Source: Rufibacter roseus (GTDB taxonomy: Bacteria > Bacteroidota > Bacteroidia > Cytophagales > Hymenobacteraceae). From it: 64,000 bases of DNA. The translations under genes were made by a program, and so were the position numbers. The notes below the pieces were generated by a model, which was not told the DNA's origin, searched no databases, and saw only the letters and a list, made by a program, of their open reading frames with translations. Each line of letters opens with the position of its first letter. The first letter of the stretch is position 1. Of this stretch, positions 7,535-15,375 are shown one piece after another. The DNA is taken from NCBI RefSeq assembly GCF_001647285.1, contig NZ_LRML01000001.1, positions 124,001 through 188,000 on the forward strand, written 5' to 3'.

Positions 7535-9760
7535 ATGAACCGTGCAATAAAGGTACTAGCCTTTTTTACAAGTTGTTTAGCCATAACGGCGCAATCTGTT
7601 CTTGGCCAAAAACTCATCCGGTTTCAGGAAGTACAAGGACCAGAAGTCTTGGTACAAGGGCAAACCTTGCCGCAGCCTTGGATTGGGGGCTTAAACAGCC
7701 CCCAGTTTTCAGCCATTGACTTAAACTTAGACGGGCAAGACGATCTGTTTGTTTTTGACCGAAGTTCCCAACGTATCATCACCTTTCTGGCAGTACAACG
7801 CAACGGGCAGTGGGGCTACCAACATGCGCCACAGTTTGAAGCTGCTTTTCCAACGGACCTTCGGATGTTTGCCTTATTGCGCGATTATAACAATGACGGA
7901 GACCCAGATATATTCACGGCTACCAATCAGGGTATAATGGTTTATAAAAACATTTCTGCCACAGTAGGTAAGCTCGCGTTTGATCTGGCTTACCCCATTT
8001 TATATTTTAATACGGATGCAAATTTATTAGTTGGGTCAGAAGATTTACCAGCCATTGCAGATATGGATGGTGACGGAGATTTAGATATTCTGACGTGGGA
8101 GTGGTCTGGCGGTATTAAACTTGAGTATTTTCAGAATCAAAGGGAAGAGCTGGGTTTGCCAAGTCATGAGTTGAAGTTCACCAAAACAAGCAATTGGTGG
8201 GGGCAGGTTACCCGTTGCGTGGGCTCCTGTAACAACTACAGATTCAATGACCACTGTCCCTCTTCGCATCACATAGGTGGCTCCAGCGTTTTGCCGTTAG
8301 ATGTTGACGGCAACGGAGTGTTAGATATAGTGGTAGGCCACGACGACTGCCCAGATTTGGTGAGCTTGATGAATACCGGAACTAATTTGTTGCCTAAGAT
8401 TACAAGTGCCCAATACAACCTTCCGCCCGACATTGCAGGCAAACATTTCAGCGTTTTTCCGGCGGCTTATTATTTAGATGTCACGTTTGACGGTGTTCCT
8501 GACTTAGTAGTGGCGCCTAATGCCACTGCCAATTCTCACCAAAACGTGGACTTAGGTACTTCTACATGGTTTTTTGCTAATACCGGAACTGCTGCTCAAC
8601 CTCGTTTTGAAAGTGCAAAACAGCCCTTCCTGCAAAACCAGATGATAGATGTGGGGGAGGGAGCGGCTCCAGCTTTAGGAAATCTCTTAGGCTCTGGTAA
8701 CCCAGACCTGCTGATAGGCAATACCGCAGTTCTGAAAAACAACAGGTACGCTGCTTCCCTGGCGTTGTATAAAAATGTTATCATCTCCGGAAAGCCCACC
8801 CTGCAGTTAGTAGAAAGCGATTATCTTGGTTTGTCAGAACAACTGCTACTGAACCTGAAGCCCCAACTGATAGACCTCAATGCTGATGGTGCCACTGATT
8901 TGGTGTACAGTGCCTACAATCAAAATACAACAAGAGTGGAGTTGAAATACCTGCTGAACCAAGCATCTGCAGGTCAGCCAGCGCAATTTACGCTTGCCTC
9001 TGCAGTGCCCATGACGGGGGTGCTGTTCTTCAGGGGTGACACTCCTTATCTGTTTGACATTGATCAGGACGGTACCTTTGATTTATTAGTAGGTCGTGCC
9101 TCCGGAGCGCTGCAATATTACCGGAACAGCGGCAGTTCAACCGCACCAACCTGGGAACTGGTATCTGAGGGCTTGGGAGGCATAGTGGCAAACGGGGAGC
9201 GCCGTAGGTTGCAGATAGCCGTCTCTGATTTGAACCAAGACAACCAGCCAAATTTACTCACCTCAGATGACAGTGGGCAGCTGCGGCTCTACCCTAATTT
9301 CATGGAAAACATCTCTGGTACTTTTCAGGCTGAAGAAGATGTGCTCTGGCAGCCTTTCTATCAGAAATACTCACCGCTTCGCTTAGGAGTGGGCATGGCC
9401 TTAGCCACTGGAGATTTCTATAACAGTGGCACACCGGCAGTACTTGTTGGTACCCATACCGGCGGAATCCGTTACTTCCAGGTCAACTCAGGCCCGTTGG
9501 GAGCTAAAGAACCAAGCCAATGGTCAGAAAATGTGCAGGTGTACCCTAATCCGGCGCAAGACTTTGTTCAATTGGTTACAGAGAAGCCTGCTGCCTTTAC
9601 CCTGCATAATTTAGCTGGAGTAAAAGTAGCCGAGGGGAACACCAAAGCTCAAAAAGTGCAGCAGCTAGACACTCAGCACTTGCCAGCAGGGCTCTACTTG
9701 CTTCGGTTCATTTCCAGCAACGGGCAAACTACTACCCACAAATTAGTGATTCAGCGGTAG
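7535..9760 (+). CDS. Secreted FG-GAP/VCBS-repeat protein with type IX sorting domain
   Basis: A 741-residue protein with an N-terminal signal peptide ending near SVLGQ. Repeated calcium-binding-like Asp motifs (DLNLDGQDDLF, DYNNDGDPDIF, DMDGDGDLDIL, DVDGNGVLDIV, DIDQDGTFDLL) are typical of FG-GAP/VCBS beta-propeller blades. The last ~75 residues, from VYPNPAQDFVQL to LVIQR, form a type A C-terminal sorting domain, so the protein is predicted to cross the outer membrane by the type IX system and be displayed or released. Its ligand is unknown. No partner gene is obvious. Confidence 0.85.
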   Translation: MNRAIKVLAFFTSCLAITAQSVLGQKLIRFQEVQGPEVLVQGQTLPQPWIGGLNSPQFSAIDLNLDGQDDLFVFDRSSQRIITFLAVQRNGQWGYQHAPQFEAAFPTDLRMFALLRDYNNDGDPDIFTATNQGIMVYKNISATVGKLAFDLAYPILYFNTDANLLVGSEDLPAIADMDGDGDLDILTWEWSGGIKLEYFQNQREELGLPSHELKFTKTSNWWGQVTRCVGSCNNYRFNDHCPSSHHIGGSSVLPLDVDGNGVLDIVVGHDDCPDLVSLMNTGTNLLPKITSAQYNLPPDIAGKHFSVFPAAYYLDVTFDGVPDLVVAPNATANSHQNVDLGTSTWFFANTGTAAQPRFESAKQPFLQNQMIDVGEGAAPALGNLLGSGNPDLLIGNTAVLKNNRYAASLALYKNVIISGKPTLQLVESDYLGLSEQLLLNLKPQLIDLNADGATDLVYSAYNQNTTRVELKYLLNQASAGQPAQFTLASAVPMTGVLFFRGDTPYLFDIDQDGTFDLLVGRASGALQYYRNSGSSTAPTWELVSEGLGGIVANGERRRLQIAVSDLNQDNQPNLLTSDDSGQLRLYPNFMENISGTFQAEEDVLWQPFYQKYSPLRLGVGMALATGDFYNSGTPAVLVGTHTGGIRYFQVNSGPLGAKEPSQWSENVQVYPNPAQDFVQLVTEKPAAFTLHNLAGVKVAEGNTKAQKVQQLDTQHLPAGLYLLRFISSNGQTTTHKLVIQR

Positions 9761-9779
9761 GCCAACCAAGAACTCTGGT

Positions 9780-10553
9780 TTAATCTGTAAGGGTGAAGTT
9801 GTCTGCGTCTATGTTCCAGGGGAGCTTTTCACGAGTTTCCTCCAGGTGTTCTTTTGATAAAACAACGGTGGTTACTGCTTCTTCGTGTTCGTGGTGCGTC
9901 AGTTCTTCGCCTAATAGGTTATAGCAAGAGGTGTCGCCGGCGTAGAGGTGGCCGTTCCCATCGGTGCCTACTCGGTTCACGCCAATGCTGTACGCTAAAT
10001 TCTCTATGGCACGGGCGCGGAGCAGTGTTTGCCACGCCAAGCGGCGTTTGTTGGGCCAGCTGGCAATGTAGATAACCACATCATAAGTAATGGGTGTGTT
10101 GCGGGAGAAAACCGGGAAGCGCAAATCATAGCATACCAACGGGCAGATGCGCCAGCCTTTCAACTCAACAATCAGCCGTTCTTTGCCGGGGCTATAGGTT
10201 TCACACTCGCCGGCCATTCTGAAGAGGTGGCGTTTGTCATACTTTTCAAAGGTGCCATCGGGGCGCATCCAGATGAGTCGGTTATAATAGTTGCCTTGGT
10301 CTTTGATGATGAGGCTGCCCATCACTACAGATTTTTGCGCCTGTGCCATTTTCCGCATCCAAGCTACGGTTTCGCCGTTCATTTCTTCAGCCAAGGCAGG
10401 GGCGTCCATACTAAAGCCAGTAGAAAACATTTCTGGTAGCACAATAAGATCTGTTTCGGGCAGCAGGAGCATCTTTTCTTCGAACATTGCTCTATTGGCG
10501 GCAACATTATGCCAGTGTAAATCAGACTGAATCAAAGAAACGCGTAGGTCCAT
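9780..10553 (-). CDS. Nitrilase-superfamily amidohydrolase (omega-amidase, YafV type)
   Basis: A 257-residue cytosolic C-N hydrolase. The catalytic triad is visible as Glu in VLPEMFSTGF, Lys in YDKRHLF and Cys in LVCYDLRFP. The sequence is closest in appearance to omega-amidases, which hydrolyse 2-oxoglutaramate or 2-oxosuccinamate. An aminotransferase of the matching type lies about 800 bases away on the same strand (11343-12494), with only a nucleotidase on the opposite strand between them. Together these would be a transaminase/omega-amidase route using glutamine as amino donor. The substrate assignment is by family. Confidence 0.85.
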   Translation of the reverse strand: MDLRVSLIQSDLHWHNVAANRAMFEEKMLLLPETDLIVLPEMFSTGFSMDAPALAEEMNGETVAWMRKMAQAQKSVVMGSLIIKDQGNYYNRLIWMRPDGTFEKYDKRHLFRMAGECETYSPGKERLIVELKGWRICPLVCYDLRFPVFSRNTPITYDVVIYIASWPNKRRLAWQTLLRARAIENLAYSIGVNRVGTDGNGHLYAGDTSCYNLLGEELTHHEHEEAVTTVVLSKEHLEETREKLPWNIDADNFTLTD

Positions 10554-10661
10554 TATGTGAAATCTATGTTAAGAATTTGCAATACCTGTAGGTGACAAGG
10601 TAACTTACACGCAGGAATTACTTATAAAGATACTTAATCTGTATACACCAATCATTTCTGA

Positions 10662-11201
10662 ATGGATTACCAAAAGAAAAAAATAGCCATTGACATGGAT
10701 GAAGTCATGGCTGACCCTATCGCTAAATTTATTGATTTGTATAATCGTGATTGCGGCTTGGAACTGACACTTGAGCATTTGCACGGCAAAGAAATATACG
10801 AAGCCGTACCCCAAGAGCACGCTGACAAAGTGTGGACATATATAAACGAAGAGGGCTTCTTCCGTGATTTAAAAGTAATGCCAGACAGTCAGGAAGTGAT
10901 TAAGGCGCTGCAGGAAAAATATGAAGTATTTATAGTAAGCGCGGGCATGGAATTCCGTAACTCACTCATAGACAAATTCGATTGGCTGCACGACCATTTC
11001 CCGTTCATAAGCTGGAAGAACTATGTTCTCTGTGGTGATAAAAGTATAATTGGCGCCGACATCATGATAGATGACCGCCCCAAAAACCTGCGTCCTTTCA
11101 GCGGAGAGCGCAAATTACTCTTCACTTCCCCGCATAACGTGCATCTGACGGAGTTCGAGCGGGTAAGCACTTGGAAAGAGGTGGCCGACAAATTGCTGTA
11201 G
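10662..11201 (+). CDS. 5'(3')-deoxyribonucleotidase, NT5C type
   Basis: A 179-residue HAD-superfamily phosphatase. The catalytic loop is IAIDMDEVMAD, with the nucleophile and acid aspartates. VFIVSAGMEFRNS carries motif II and ADIMIDDRPKNL the metal-binding aspartates. Members dephosphorylate pyrimidine deoxyribonucleoside monophosphates to balance dNTP pools. The start ATG at 10662 is followed by the typical lysine-rich first strand. It is a single gene followed 7 bases later by an IPR copy. Confidence 0.85.
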   Translation: MDYQKKKIAIDMDEVMADPIAKFIDLYNRDCGLELTLEHLHGKEIYEAVPQEHADKVWTYINEEGFFRDLKVMPDSQEVIKALQEKYEVFIVSAGMEFRNSLIDKFDWLHDHFPFISWKNYVLCGDKSIIGADIMIDDRPKNLRPFSGERKLLFTSPHNVHLTEFERVSTWKEVADKLL

Positions 11202-11207
11202 TCAAGA

Positions 11208-11248
11208 CTGGTTTTCGGCCTGTTTTCTTTAAAACAGGCCAAAAACAG
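11208..11248. repeat. IPR copy 4, near-perfect inner stem
   Basis: The inner stem GGCCTGTTTT and AAAACAGGCC is perfect. The outer ends CTGGTTTTC and AAAAACAG pair more loosely. It starts 7 bases after the nucleotidase stop, between convergent genes. Confidence 0.85.
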
Positions 11249-11309
11249 GGATGAATGGCAGTATTACGAGTAGATTTCTACTCTTGGAAACAAAGGTCAA
11301 GTTAAACCC

Positions 11310-11340
11310 ACTCAGAACTCAAGACTCAGAACTCAGAACT
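11310..11340. repeat. Heptanucleotide tandem repeat, ACTCAGA x4
   Basis: Units are ACTCAGA, ACTCAAG, ACTCAGA and ACTCAGA, then a partial ACT. It ends 3 bases before the aminotransferase stop. The unit is unrelated in sequence to the AATG-type heptamers but has the same period. Confidence 0.75.
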
Positions 11341-11342
11341 TT

Positions 11343-12494
11343 TTACAATTTGCACAATCGCTCCGCCGCCGCTTGTAAGGTTTCTTCTTTTTTGGCAAAG
11401 CAGAAGCGCACAAGGCGGTGGTCCGTTTGGTCATGGTAAAAAACCGACACCGGAATAACTGCCACGCCTGCCTCTTTGGTGAGCCACTGAGCAAATTCTA
11501 CCTCTGGTAAATCTGAGATTTGATTGTAGCGGGCCAGCTGGAAATAAGTACCGGCGCACGGAATCAACTCAAACTTGCTTGGCTTTAGCAGTTCGGCAAA
11601 CAGATCTCTCTTTTGCTGGTAAAACTGGGGCAAGGTGAGGTAAGGCTCTGGGTTCTCAAGATATTGACCAATGGCTTGCTGAAAAGGAGTGGCCGTGCAG
11701 AAAGTCAGGTACTGGTGTATTTTGCGAAACTCAGTCGTCAAGGCAGGTGGCGCTATGCAATAGCCCACTTTCCAGCCAGTAGTGTGGAAGGTTTTTCCGA
11801 AAGAGGAAATCACAAAGGCTCTTTCCGCCAGTTCCGGCTCAGTTAACAAGCTCAGATGCTTTTTCCCGTCAAAGACCATGTGCTCATACACCTCATCGCT
11901 GATGATGAGGAACGGGTGCTCCTGCGTCAGCTCTTTTAGAAATTGCAAATCTGATGGAGTCAATATTGCGCCAGAAGGGTTGTGCGGAGAGTTGAGAATG
12001 AGTAGCCGGGTTTTAGACGAAAGCTTATCTTTTACTTTCTGCCAATCTATGGCAAACTCCGGAAAAGTAAGTGGCACAAAAACAGGTACACCGCCGTTCA
12101 AATCAATAGCCGGCACATAAGAGTCGTAGCTGGGCTCCAGAATAATCACTTCATCACCAGGTCTGACTACGGCAGAAATGGCGGCAAAAAGAGCCTCGGT
12201 AGCGCCTGACGTAACAGTTATTTGTGTGTCTGCATTGGCTGTGTAACCATAGAGCTGCTCTGTCTTTTTACTGATTTGCTGCCGGAGCAGGGGCAAGCCG
12301 GAGCTGGGGGCATATTGGTTATAGCCGTTTTGCATAGCTTGGTTTGCCAGATCCAGTAGTTCTGGCGCGCAGCCAAAATCAGGAAAGCCCTGCGATAAGT
12401 TGATAGCCCCATGCTCCTGTGCCAGCTGGCTCATGGTAGTGAAAATGGTGGCGCCTATGTTTGGTAACTTACTTTGCAGCAAAGGTGGTGTCAT
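11343..12494 (-). CDS. PLP-dependent aminotransferase, methionine/glutamine type (YbdL-like)
   Basis: A 383-residue fold type I class I/II aminotransferase. NLSQGFPDFGCAPELL is the N-terminal signature of the kynurenine/glutamine/methionine transaminase group. LNSPHNPSGAI binds the cofactor ring, ISDEVYEHMVFDG contains the pyridine-nitrogen Asp, and SSFGKTFHTTGWKVGY carries the PLP-binding lysine. The final VRFCFAKKEETL has the substrate-carboxylate arginine. A role in methionine salvage or glutamine transamination is inferred from the family and from the nearby omega-amidase. Confidence 0.9.
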   Translation of the reverse strand: MTPPLLQSKLPNIGATIFTTMSQLAQEHGAINLSQGFPDFGCAPELLDLANQAMQNGYNQYAPSSGLPLLRQQISKKTEQLYGYTANADTQITVTSGATEALFAAISAVVRPGDEVIILEPSYDSYVPAIDLNGGVPVFVPLTFPEFAIDWQKVKDKLSSKTRLLILNSPHNPSGAILTPSDLQFLKELTQEHPFLIISDEVYEHMVFDGKKHLSLLTEPELAERAFVISSFGKTFHTTGWKVGYCIAPPALTTEFRKIHQYLTFCTATPFQQAIGQYLENPEPYLTLPQFYQQKRDLFAELLKPSKFELIPCAGTYFQLARYNQISDLPEVEFAQWLTKEAGVAVIPVSVFYHDQTDHRLVRFCFAKKEETLQAAAERLCKL

Positions 12495-12495
12495 G

Positions 12496-12532
12496 TGTTT
12501 TCAGCCTGTTTTCGTGAAAATAGCTAAAAAAC
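12496..12532. repeat. IPR copy 5, directly at the aminotransferase start
   Basis: TGTTTTCAGCCTGTTTTC faces GAAAATAGCTAAAAAACG. It begins 2 bases from the aminotransferase start codon, so it forms the whole leader region. It is more degenerate than most copies. Confidence 0.65.
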
Positions 12533-12559
12533 GCTTCTACAGTTTTCCCTTCTGCAAAA

Positions 12560-13147
12560 TCAGTGAGAATCTTTACCAAGGGTGATGGCCACCATCTCTT
12601 GTAAAGCAGGTACCACTTCCAGTTCAAACCACGGGTGCCGCTTAAACCAGGCAATGTTTCTGGGAGATGGGTGGGGTAGAGGCAGGTAGGTTGGAAGATA
12701 ATCTCGCCAAGCCTGCACTGTTTCAGTTAAGTTTCCTTTGGCTCGGTTTCCTAAGAAAGCCCGCTGCGCATAATTGCCTACCAGCAGGGTAAATTGAATA
12801 TTATGCAATAGCTGCAAAAGTTGCTGGTGCCAATGAATGGCGCATTCTGGGCGAGGTGGCAAATCACCGGAAGTTCCGGTGCCCGGATAGCAAAAGCCTA
12901 AAGGCATGTTGGCTACTTGACTCTCGTTGTAAAATTCATCTGGAGAGAGACCCAGCCACTGCCGTAGCCGTTTGCCGCTCTGGTCGTCCCATGGTATACC
13001 TGACGCATGTACTTTGGCACCCGGTGCCTGACCTATCACAAGCAAGCGGGCAGAGTCTGAAGCCCGCACAATGGGTCTGGGGCCGTGGGGAAGTGACGTG
13101 GCGCAGATTTGGCAGGCTCTGATTTGGGTTAGTAGCTCTTCAAGCAT
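12560..13147 (-). CDS. Uracil-DNA glycosylase superfamily protein
   Basis: A 195-residue member of the UDG superfamily (PF03167 type). Motif A is visible in VIGQAPGAKVHASGIPWDD, and the C-terminal motif B region in LPHPSPRNIAWFKRHPWFE. CQICATSLPHGPRP near the start has two cysteines only 3 apart, and I do not see the four-cysteine iron-sulfur pattern of families 4 and 5. The family is widespread in bacteria and is annotated as uracil-DNA glycosylase-like. Activity on uracil is by homology only. Confidence 0.82.
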   Translation of the reverse strand: MLEELLTQIRACQICATSLPHGPRPIVRASDSARLLVIGQAPGAKVHASGIPWDDQSGKRLRQWLGLSPDEFYNESQVANMPLGFCYPGTGTSGDLPPRPECAIHWHQQLLQLLHNIQFTLLVGNYAQRAFLGNRAKGNLTETVQAWRDYLPTYLPLPHPSPRNIAWFKRHPWFELEVVPALQEMVAITLGKDSH

Positions 13148-13169
13148 GTATGGTGGCAGATGTGTATGT

Positions 13170-13208
13170 TGTTTTAAGCCTGTTTTCTGAAAAAGAGCCC
13201 TAAAACAG
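13170..13208. repeat. IPR copy 6, upstream of the UDG-family gene
   Basis: TTGTTTTAAGCCTGTTTTC faces GAAAAAGAGCCCTAAAACAG. It sits between the UDG-family start and a strong terminator, so the repeat and a separate terminator coexist here. Confidence 0.7.
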
Positions 13209-13220
13209 ATTGGTGTTAAA

Positions 13221-13257
13221 ACGAAGAAGCCGGAACGTAAAGTTCCGGCTTCTTCGT
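13221..13257. terminator. Perfect terminator hairpin after the 39-residue peptide gene
   Basis: ACGAAGAAGCCGGAAC at 13221-13236 pairs perfectly with GTTCCGGCTTCTTCGT at 13242-13257 around a 5-base loop. On the minus strand it follows the small peptide stop, and TTTTAACACC follows the stem. Confidence 0.8.
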
Positions 13258-13273
13258 GTCTGCCCTTCCTCCC

Positions 13274-13393
13274 TTAAGGTTGTAAAGAAGGATTAATGGC
13301 ATCATGGTCTTGTCTCACAGGCGGAAGGGCTCGCTGTAACAACAGCGCTGTTGCCACACCTGTAAGAACAATGGCTATCAAAATGGCTTTCAT
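13274..13393 (-). CDS. 39-residue single-pass membrane peptide
   Basis: A short reading frame on the reverse strand, beginning at ATG 13393-13391 and ending in TAA at 13276-13274. It reads MKAILIAIVLTGVATALLLQ, then RALPPVRQDHDAINPSLQP. The first 20 residues form one hydrophobic helix and the tail is short and polar. There is no lipobox cysteine. It starts about 20 bases after the stop of the hydrophilic protein on the same strand and is followed by a strong terminator, so the two look co-transcribed. I do not recognise the family; function unknown. Confidence 0.55.
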   Translation of the reverse strand: MKAILIAIVLTGVATALLLQRALPPVRQDHDAINPSLQP

Positions 13394-13412
13394 AGCTTAG
13401 TAGTTTAAAGGA

Positions 13413-14453
13413 TTAGTAGTACCGTGGGTTCCGGCCATCGGAGTAAAAGAAGCTGTCGTCTCCGGAATCGGTCTCGTCTGACCATCTGGGGCCGCTCTCG
13501 TAGCCCCGGTCGCGGCGCGAACGGTACTCATAGTCATTTCTGTTGCCGCCGCGGTAGTTACTGTCGTGGCGGTTGCTACGGTCTCTGTCATTGTTGTCGC
13601 TGCTGTCGCGGTGCCACATGTTCTGTGCGCCATGCTTCAGATCATGCCATGCATCGCGTATACCGGCGCCCATGTCATCTAAAATGTCACCTTTGTCCCG
13701 GTCAGCCCGGCGTCCGGTGTCATCCGTATAGCGGCGTTCTTCATACCAGGTGTGGTTGCCAGAACCATAACGGTAATCATCATCTTTATAACGGCTGCGC
13801 GACCCAGGGTATTCATTATAAGGGTTCTGGCTTGGGTTAGGCAGGTCTTTCTTCACGCCACGGTCATCCATATAGGCTCCGCGGTAGTAGTTCTCGTTAG
13901 AGTCATCCATGCGGCGCTGCGGTGAAACTCTTTCAGAATGGATGTGGTCGTTGCCGTAACCGTTTCCATAAGAATCCTGGCGGGCATTGTAGTTGCCCCG
14001 TCCGTCGCCGTAAGGCGCAAAGTGAGAGTTGCTGCTGTGCTGGTTAGAGGAGTGATTCTGGCTACCAGAATTGTGCTGGCGGTTAGCAGAAGTGTTGTCC
14101 TCAAAACGGGTATGCGCTGAGCTGTGGCCACGGCCGTCGCCGTAGTTCAGGTTATTAGGGCTGCGGTATGTGCTGTATTCCCGCACGCCGTAATGCTTGT
14201 CATGGCTGCCGCCCCAGTCTGCGTTGCTGGTGCGCTGGTGCGTGTCCTCTGGGAAGTGACTGCGGCTTTGGTTGCTGTAGCCTGTATGGAAGTTGTTGCC
14301 CATGTTCCACTGAGGATTGTGCGAATGGTTGTCAGAATTTTGGTTTCTGTTATCTCGCTCTTGGTCGCGGTTATACAAGTCACGGCCAACGCGGTGGTTT
14401 TCTTCCTGACGGTCTTGGTCAGGTCCTGTCCAGTTTCTCTGATTATTCTGCAT
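13413..14453 (-). CDS. Highly hydrophilic, Asn/Asp/Arg/Gly-rich, predicted disordered protein
   Basis: 346 residues dominated by Asn, Asp, Arg, Ser, Gly, His and Tyr, with almost no Leu, Ile, Val or Cys. The motif YGDGRG recurs, along with many D-R/R-D and Y-R pairs. The only segment with helix character is near residues 255-285 (DKGDILDDMGAGIRDAWHDLKHGAQNMW). There is no signal peptide or membrane segment. Composition resembles hydrophilin or desiccation-type disordered proteins, but I do not recognise a named family. Coding on this strand is supported by an uninterrupted frame, a following small gene and a terminator. Antisense frames here are long only because of the repetitive composition. 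Confidence 0.7.
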   Translation of the reverse strand: MQNNQRNWTGPDQDRQEENHRVGRDLYNRDQERDNRNQNSDNHSHNPQWNMGNNFHTGYSNQSRSHFPEDTHQRTSNADWGGSHDKHYGVREYSTYRSPNNLNYGDGRGHSSAHTRFEDNTSANRQHNSGSQNHSSNQHSSNSHFAPYGDGRGNYNARQDSYGNGYGNDHIHSERVSPQRRMDDSNENYYRGAYMDDRGVKKDLPNPSQNPYNEYPGSRSRYKDDDYRYGSGNHTWYEERRYTDDTGRRADRDKGDILDDMGAGIRDAWHDLKHGAQNMWHRDSSDNNDRDRSNRHDSNYRGGNRNDYEYRSRRDRGYESGPRWSDETDSGDDSFFYSDGRNPRYY

Positions 14454-14664
14454 GTTAGTATAGGTTAAAATGTCAGTAATTAGCAGTCTATAAAAAGACT
14501 TTCTAATAGAATGTACGGTAGCCTAGGCAGAGGGTTAAGCAGGCAGATTTCTGAAGCCTTTCTGCAGAAGAATTTTTTGGGAAACTTGAGAAAATGAGAG
14601 AGGGTGGCAGCAACTTTTCAGGTACGAAACAGTAATAGGAGATACACCACTTACTGCTTACTTT

Positions 14665-14817
14665 ATGAAAAGATATCTACCTCTGTTAGGCATATTCCTG
14701 CTCTTCTTTCTGGTAGTGTCAGGATTTGCCCGGGCGGAAAAGACTCAGCAAAGTCTTACCGTTCATGAACTATTCGTTTCTGGTAGTCAATTCTCAGATG
14801 AGCCAGATAACACATGA
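14665..14817 (+). CDS. 50-residue exported or membrane-anchored peptide
   Basis: ATG at 14665 opens a 50-codon frame ending TGA at 14815-14817. Residues 1-24 (MKRYLPLLGIFLLFFLVVSG, then FARA) form a signal-peptide-like segment with a basic start, hydrophobic core and an A-R-A cleavage-like site. The remaining ~26 residues are polar. It stands alone between a divergent neighbour and a strong terminator facing the response regulator. I do not recognise it. Its reality rests on the clean signal-sequence pattern and spacing. Confidence 0.45.
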   Translation: MKRYLPLLGIFLLFFLVVSGFARAEKTQQSLTVHELFVSGSQFSDEPDNT

Positions 14818-14894
14818 GAAACTGTTTTATTAACTGAAATTTTATCCTATAAATGTTCTGCCACAGGTGTAGTGCAGAAATCAACAAGACCTAA

Positions 14895-14938
14895 AAGCAG
14901 AAAGGCCAGCCTGATACTTCAGGCTGGCCTTTCTGCTT
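14895..14938. terminator. 20-bp perfect bidirectional terminator
   Basis: The left arm 14895-14914 pairs base for base with 14919-14938 across a 4-base loop. The stem core is AGAAAGGCCAGCCTGA. It lies just downstream of the response regulator stop and of the 50-residue peptide gene, and serves both directions. Confidence 0.88.
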
Positions 14939-14947
14939 AAGTGCTGA

Positions 14948-15352
14948 TTAAGAAAAGTGCTCTTGCAGAATTTCACGCACGTGGGCTTCCTGCAAGGGCT
15001 TTGAAATATGGCGCTGTACGGTGCTGTACTGTTTAAGTCGCTCTAAATCATAAAAGCTGGCGGAGGAGGTGAGCATCATCACCACTATGCCTTGCTTTAG
15101 GTGATCTGGTAGCTGGTGGTAAGTTTCAAGAAACTCAAAGCCATCCATCACCGGCATTTTTATATCAAGAAACATAAGATCAGGCAGAGGCAACTCGCTG
15201 GCCGCGCGATCATCTAGAAACTGAAGCGCTTCTTCTCCGTTGGTGACTATTTCAATTTCCTCGGCAATCTGCATGCGTTCCAGCAGGCGCTTGTTCAGGT
15301 AATTGGTAGTATCATCGTCGTCAACAAGCAATATCAGGTTTAGTTTGTCCAT
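14948..15352 (-). CDS. Single-domain response regulator (CheY/Rcp1 type)
   Basis: A 134-residue receiver domain without an output domain. The acidic pocket is LVDDDDTT, the phospho-acceptor aspartate lies in MFLDIKMPVMDG, the conserved Thr/Ser in MMLTSSAS and the lysine in HISKPL. It starts 23 bases after the histidine kinase stop on the same strand, so it is almost certainly that kinase's partner. With no DNA-binding domain it must act through protein contact or phosphorelay. Confidence 0.93.
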   Translation of the reverse strand: MDKLNLILLVDDDDTTNYLNKRLLERMQIAEEIEIVTNGEEALQFLDDRAASELPLPDLMFLDIKMPVMDGFEFLETYHQLPDHLKQGIVVMMLTSSASFYDLERLKQYSTVQRHISKPLQEAHVREILQEHFS

Positions 15353-15375
15353 GGGTAAAGGTAATGCTATATCGC

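Noticed and set aside
14124-14468. 114-codon hydrophobic frame opposite the Asn-rich protein
   Set aside because: The opposite strand of Asn/Asp/Arg codons reads as Val/Ala/Leu, which mimics membrane segments. The minus-strand reading has a start, a follower gene and a terminator.
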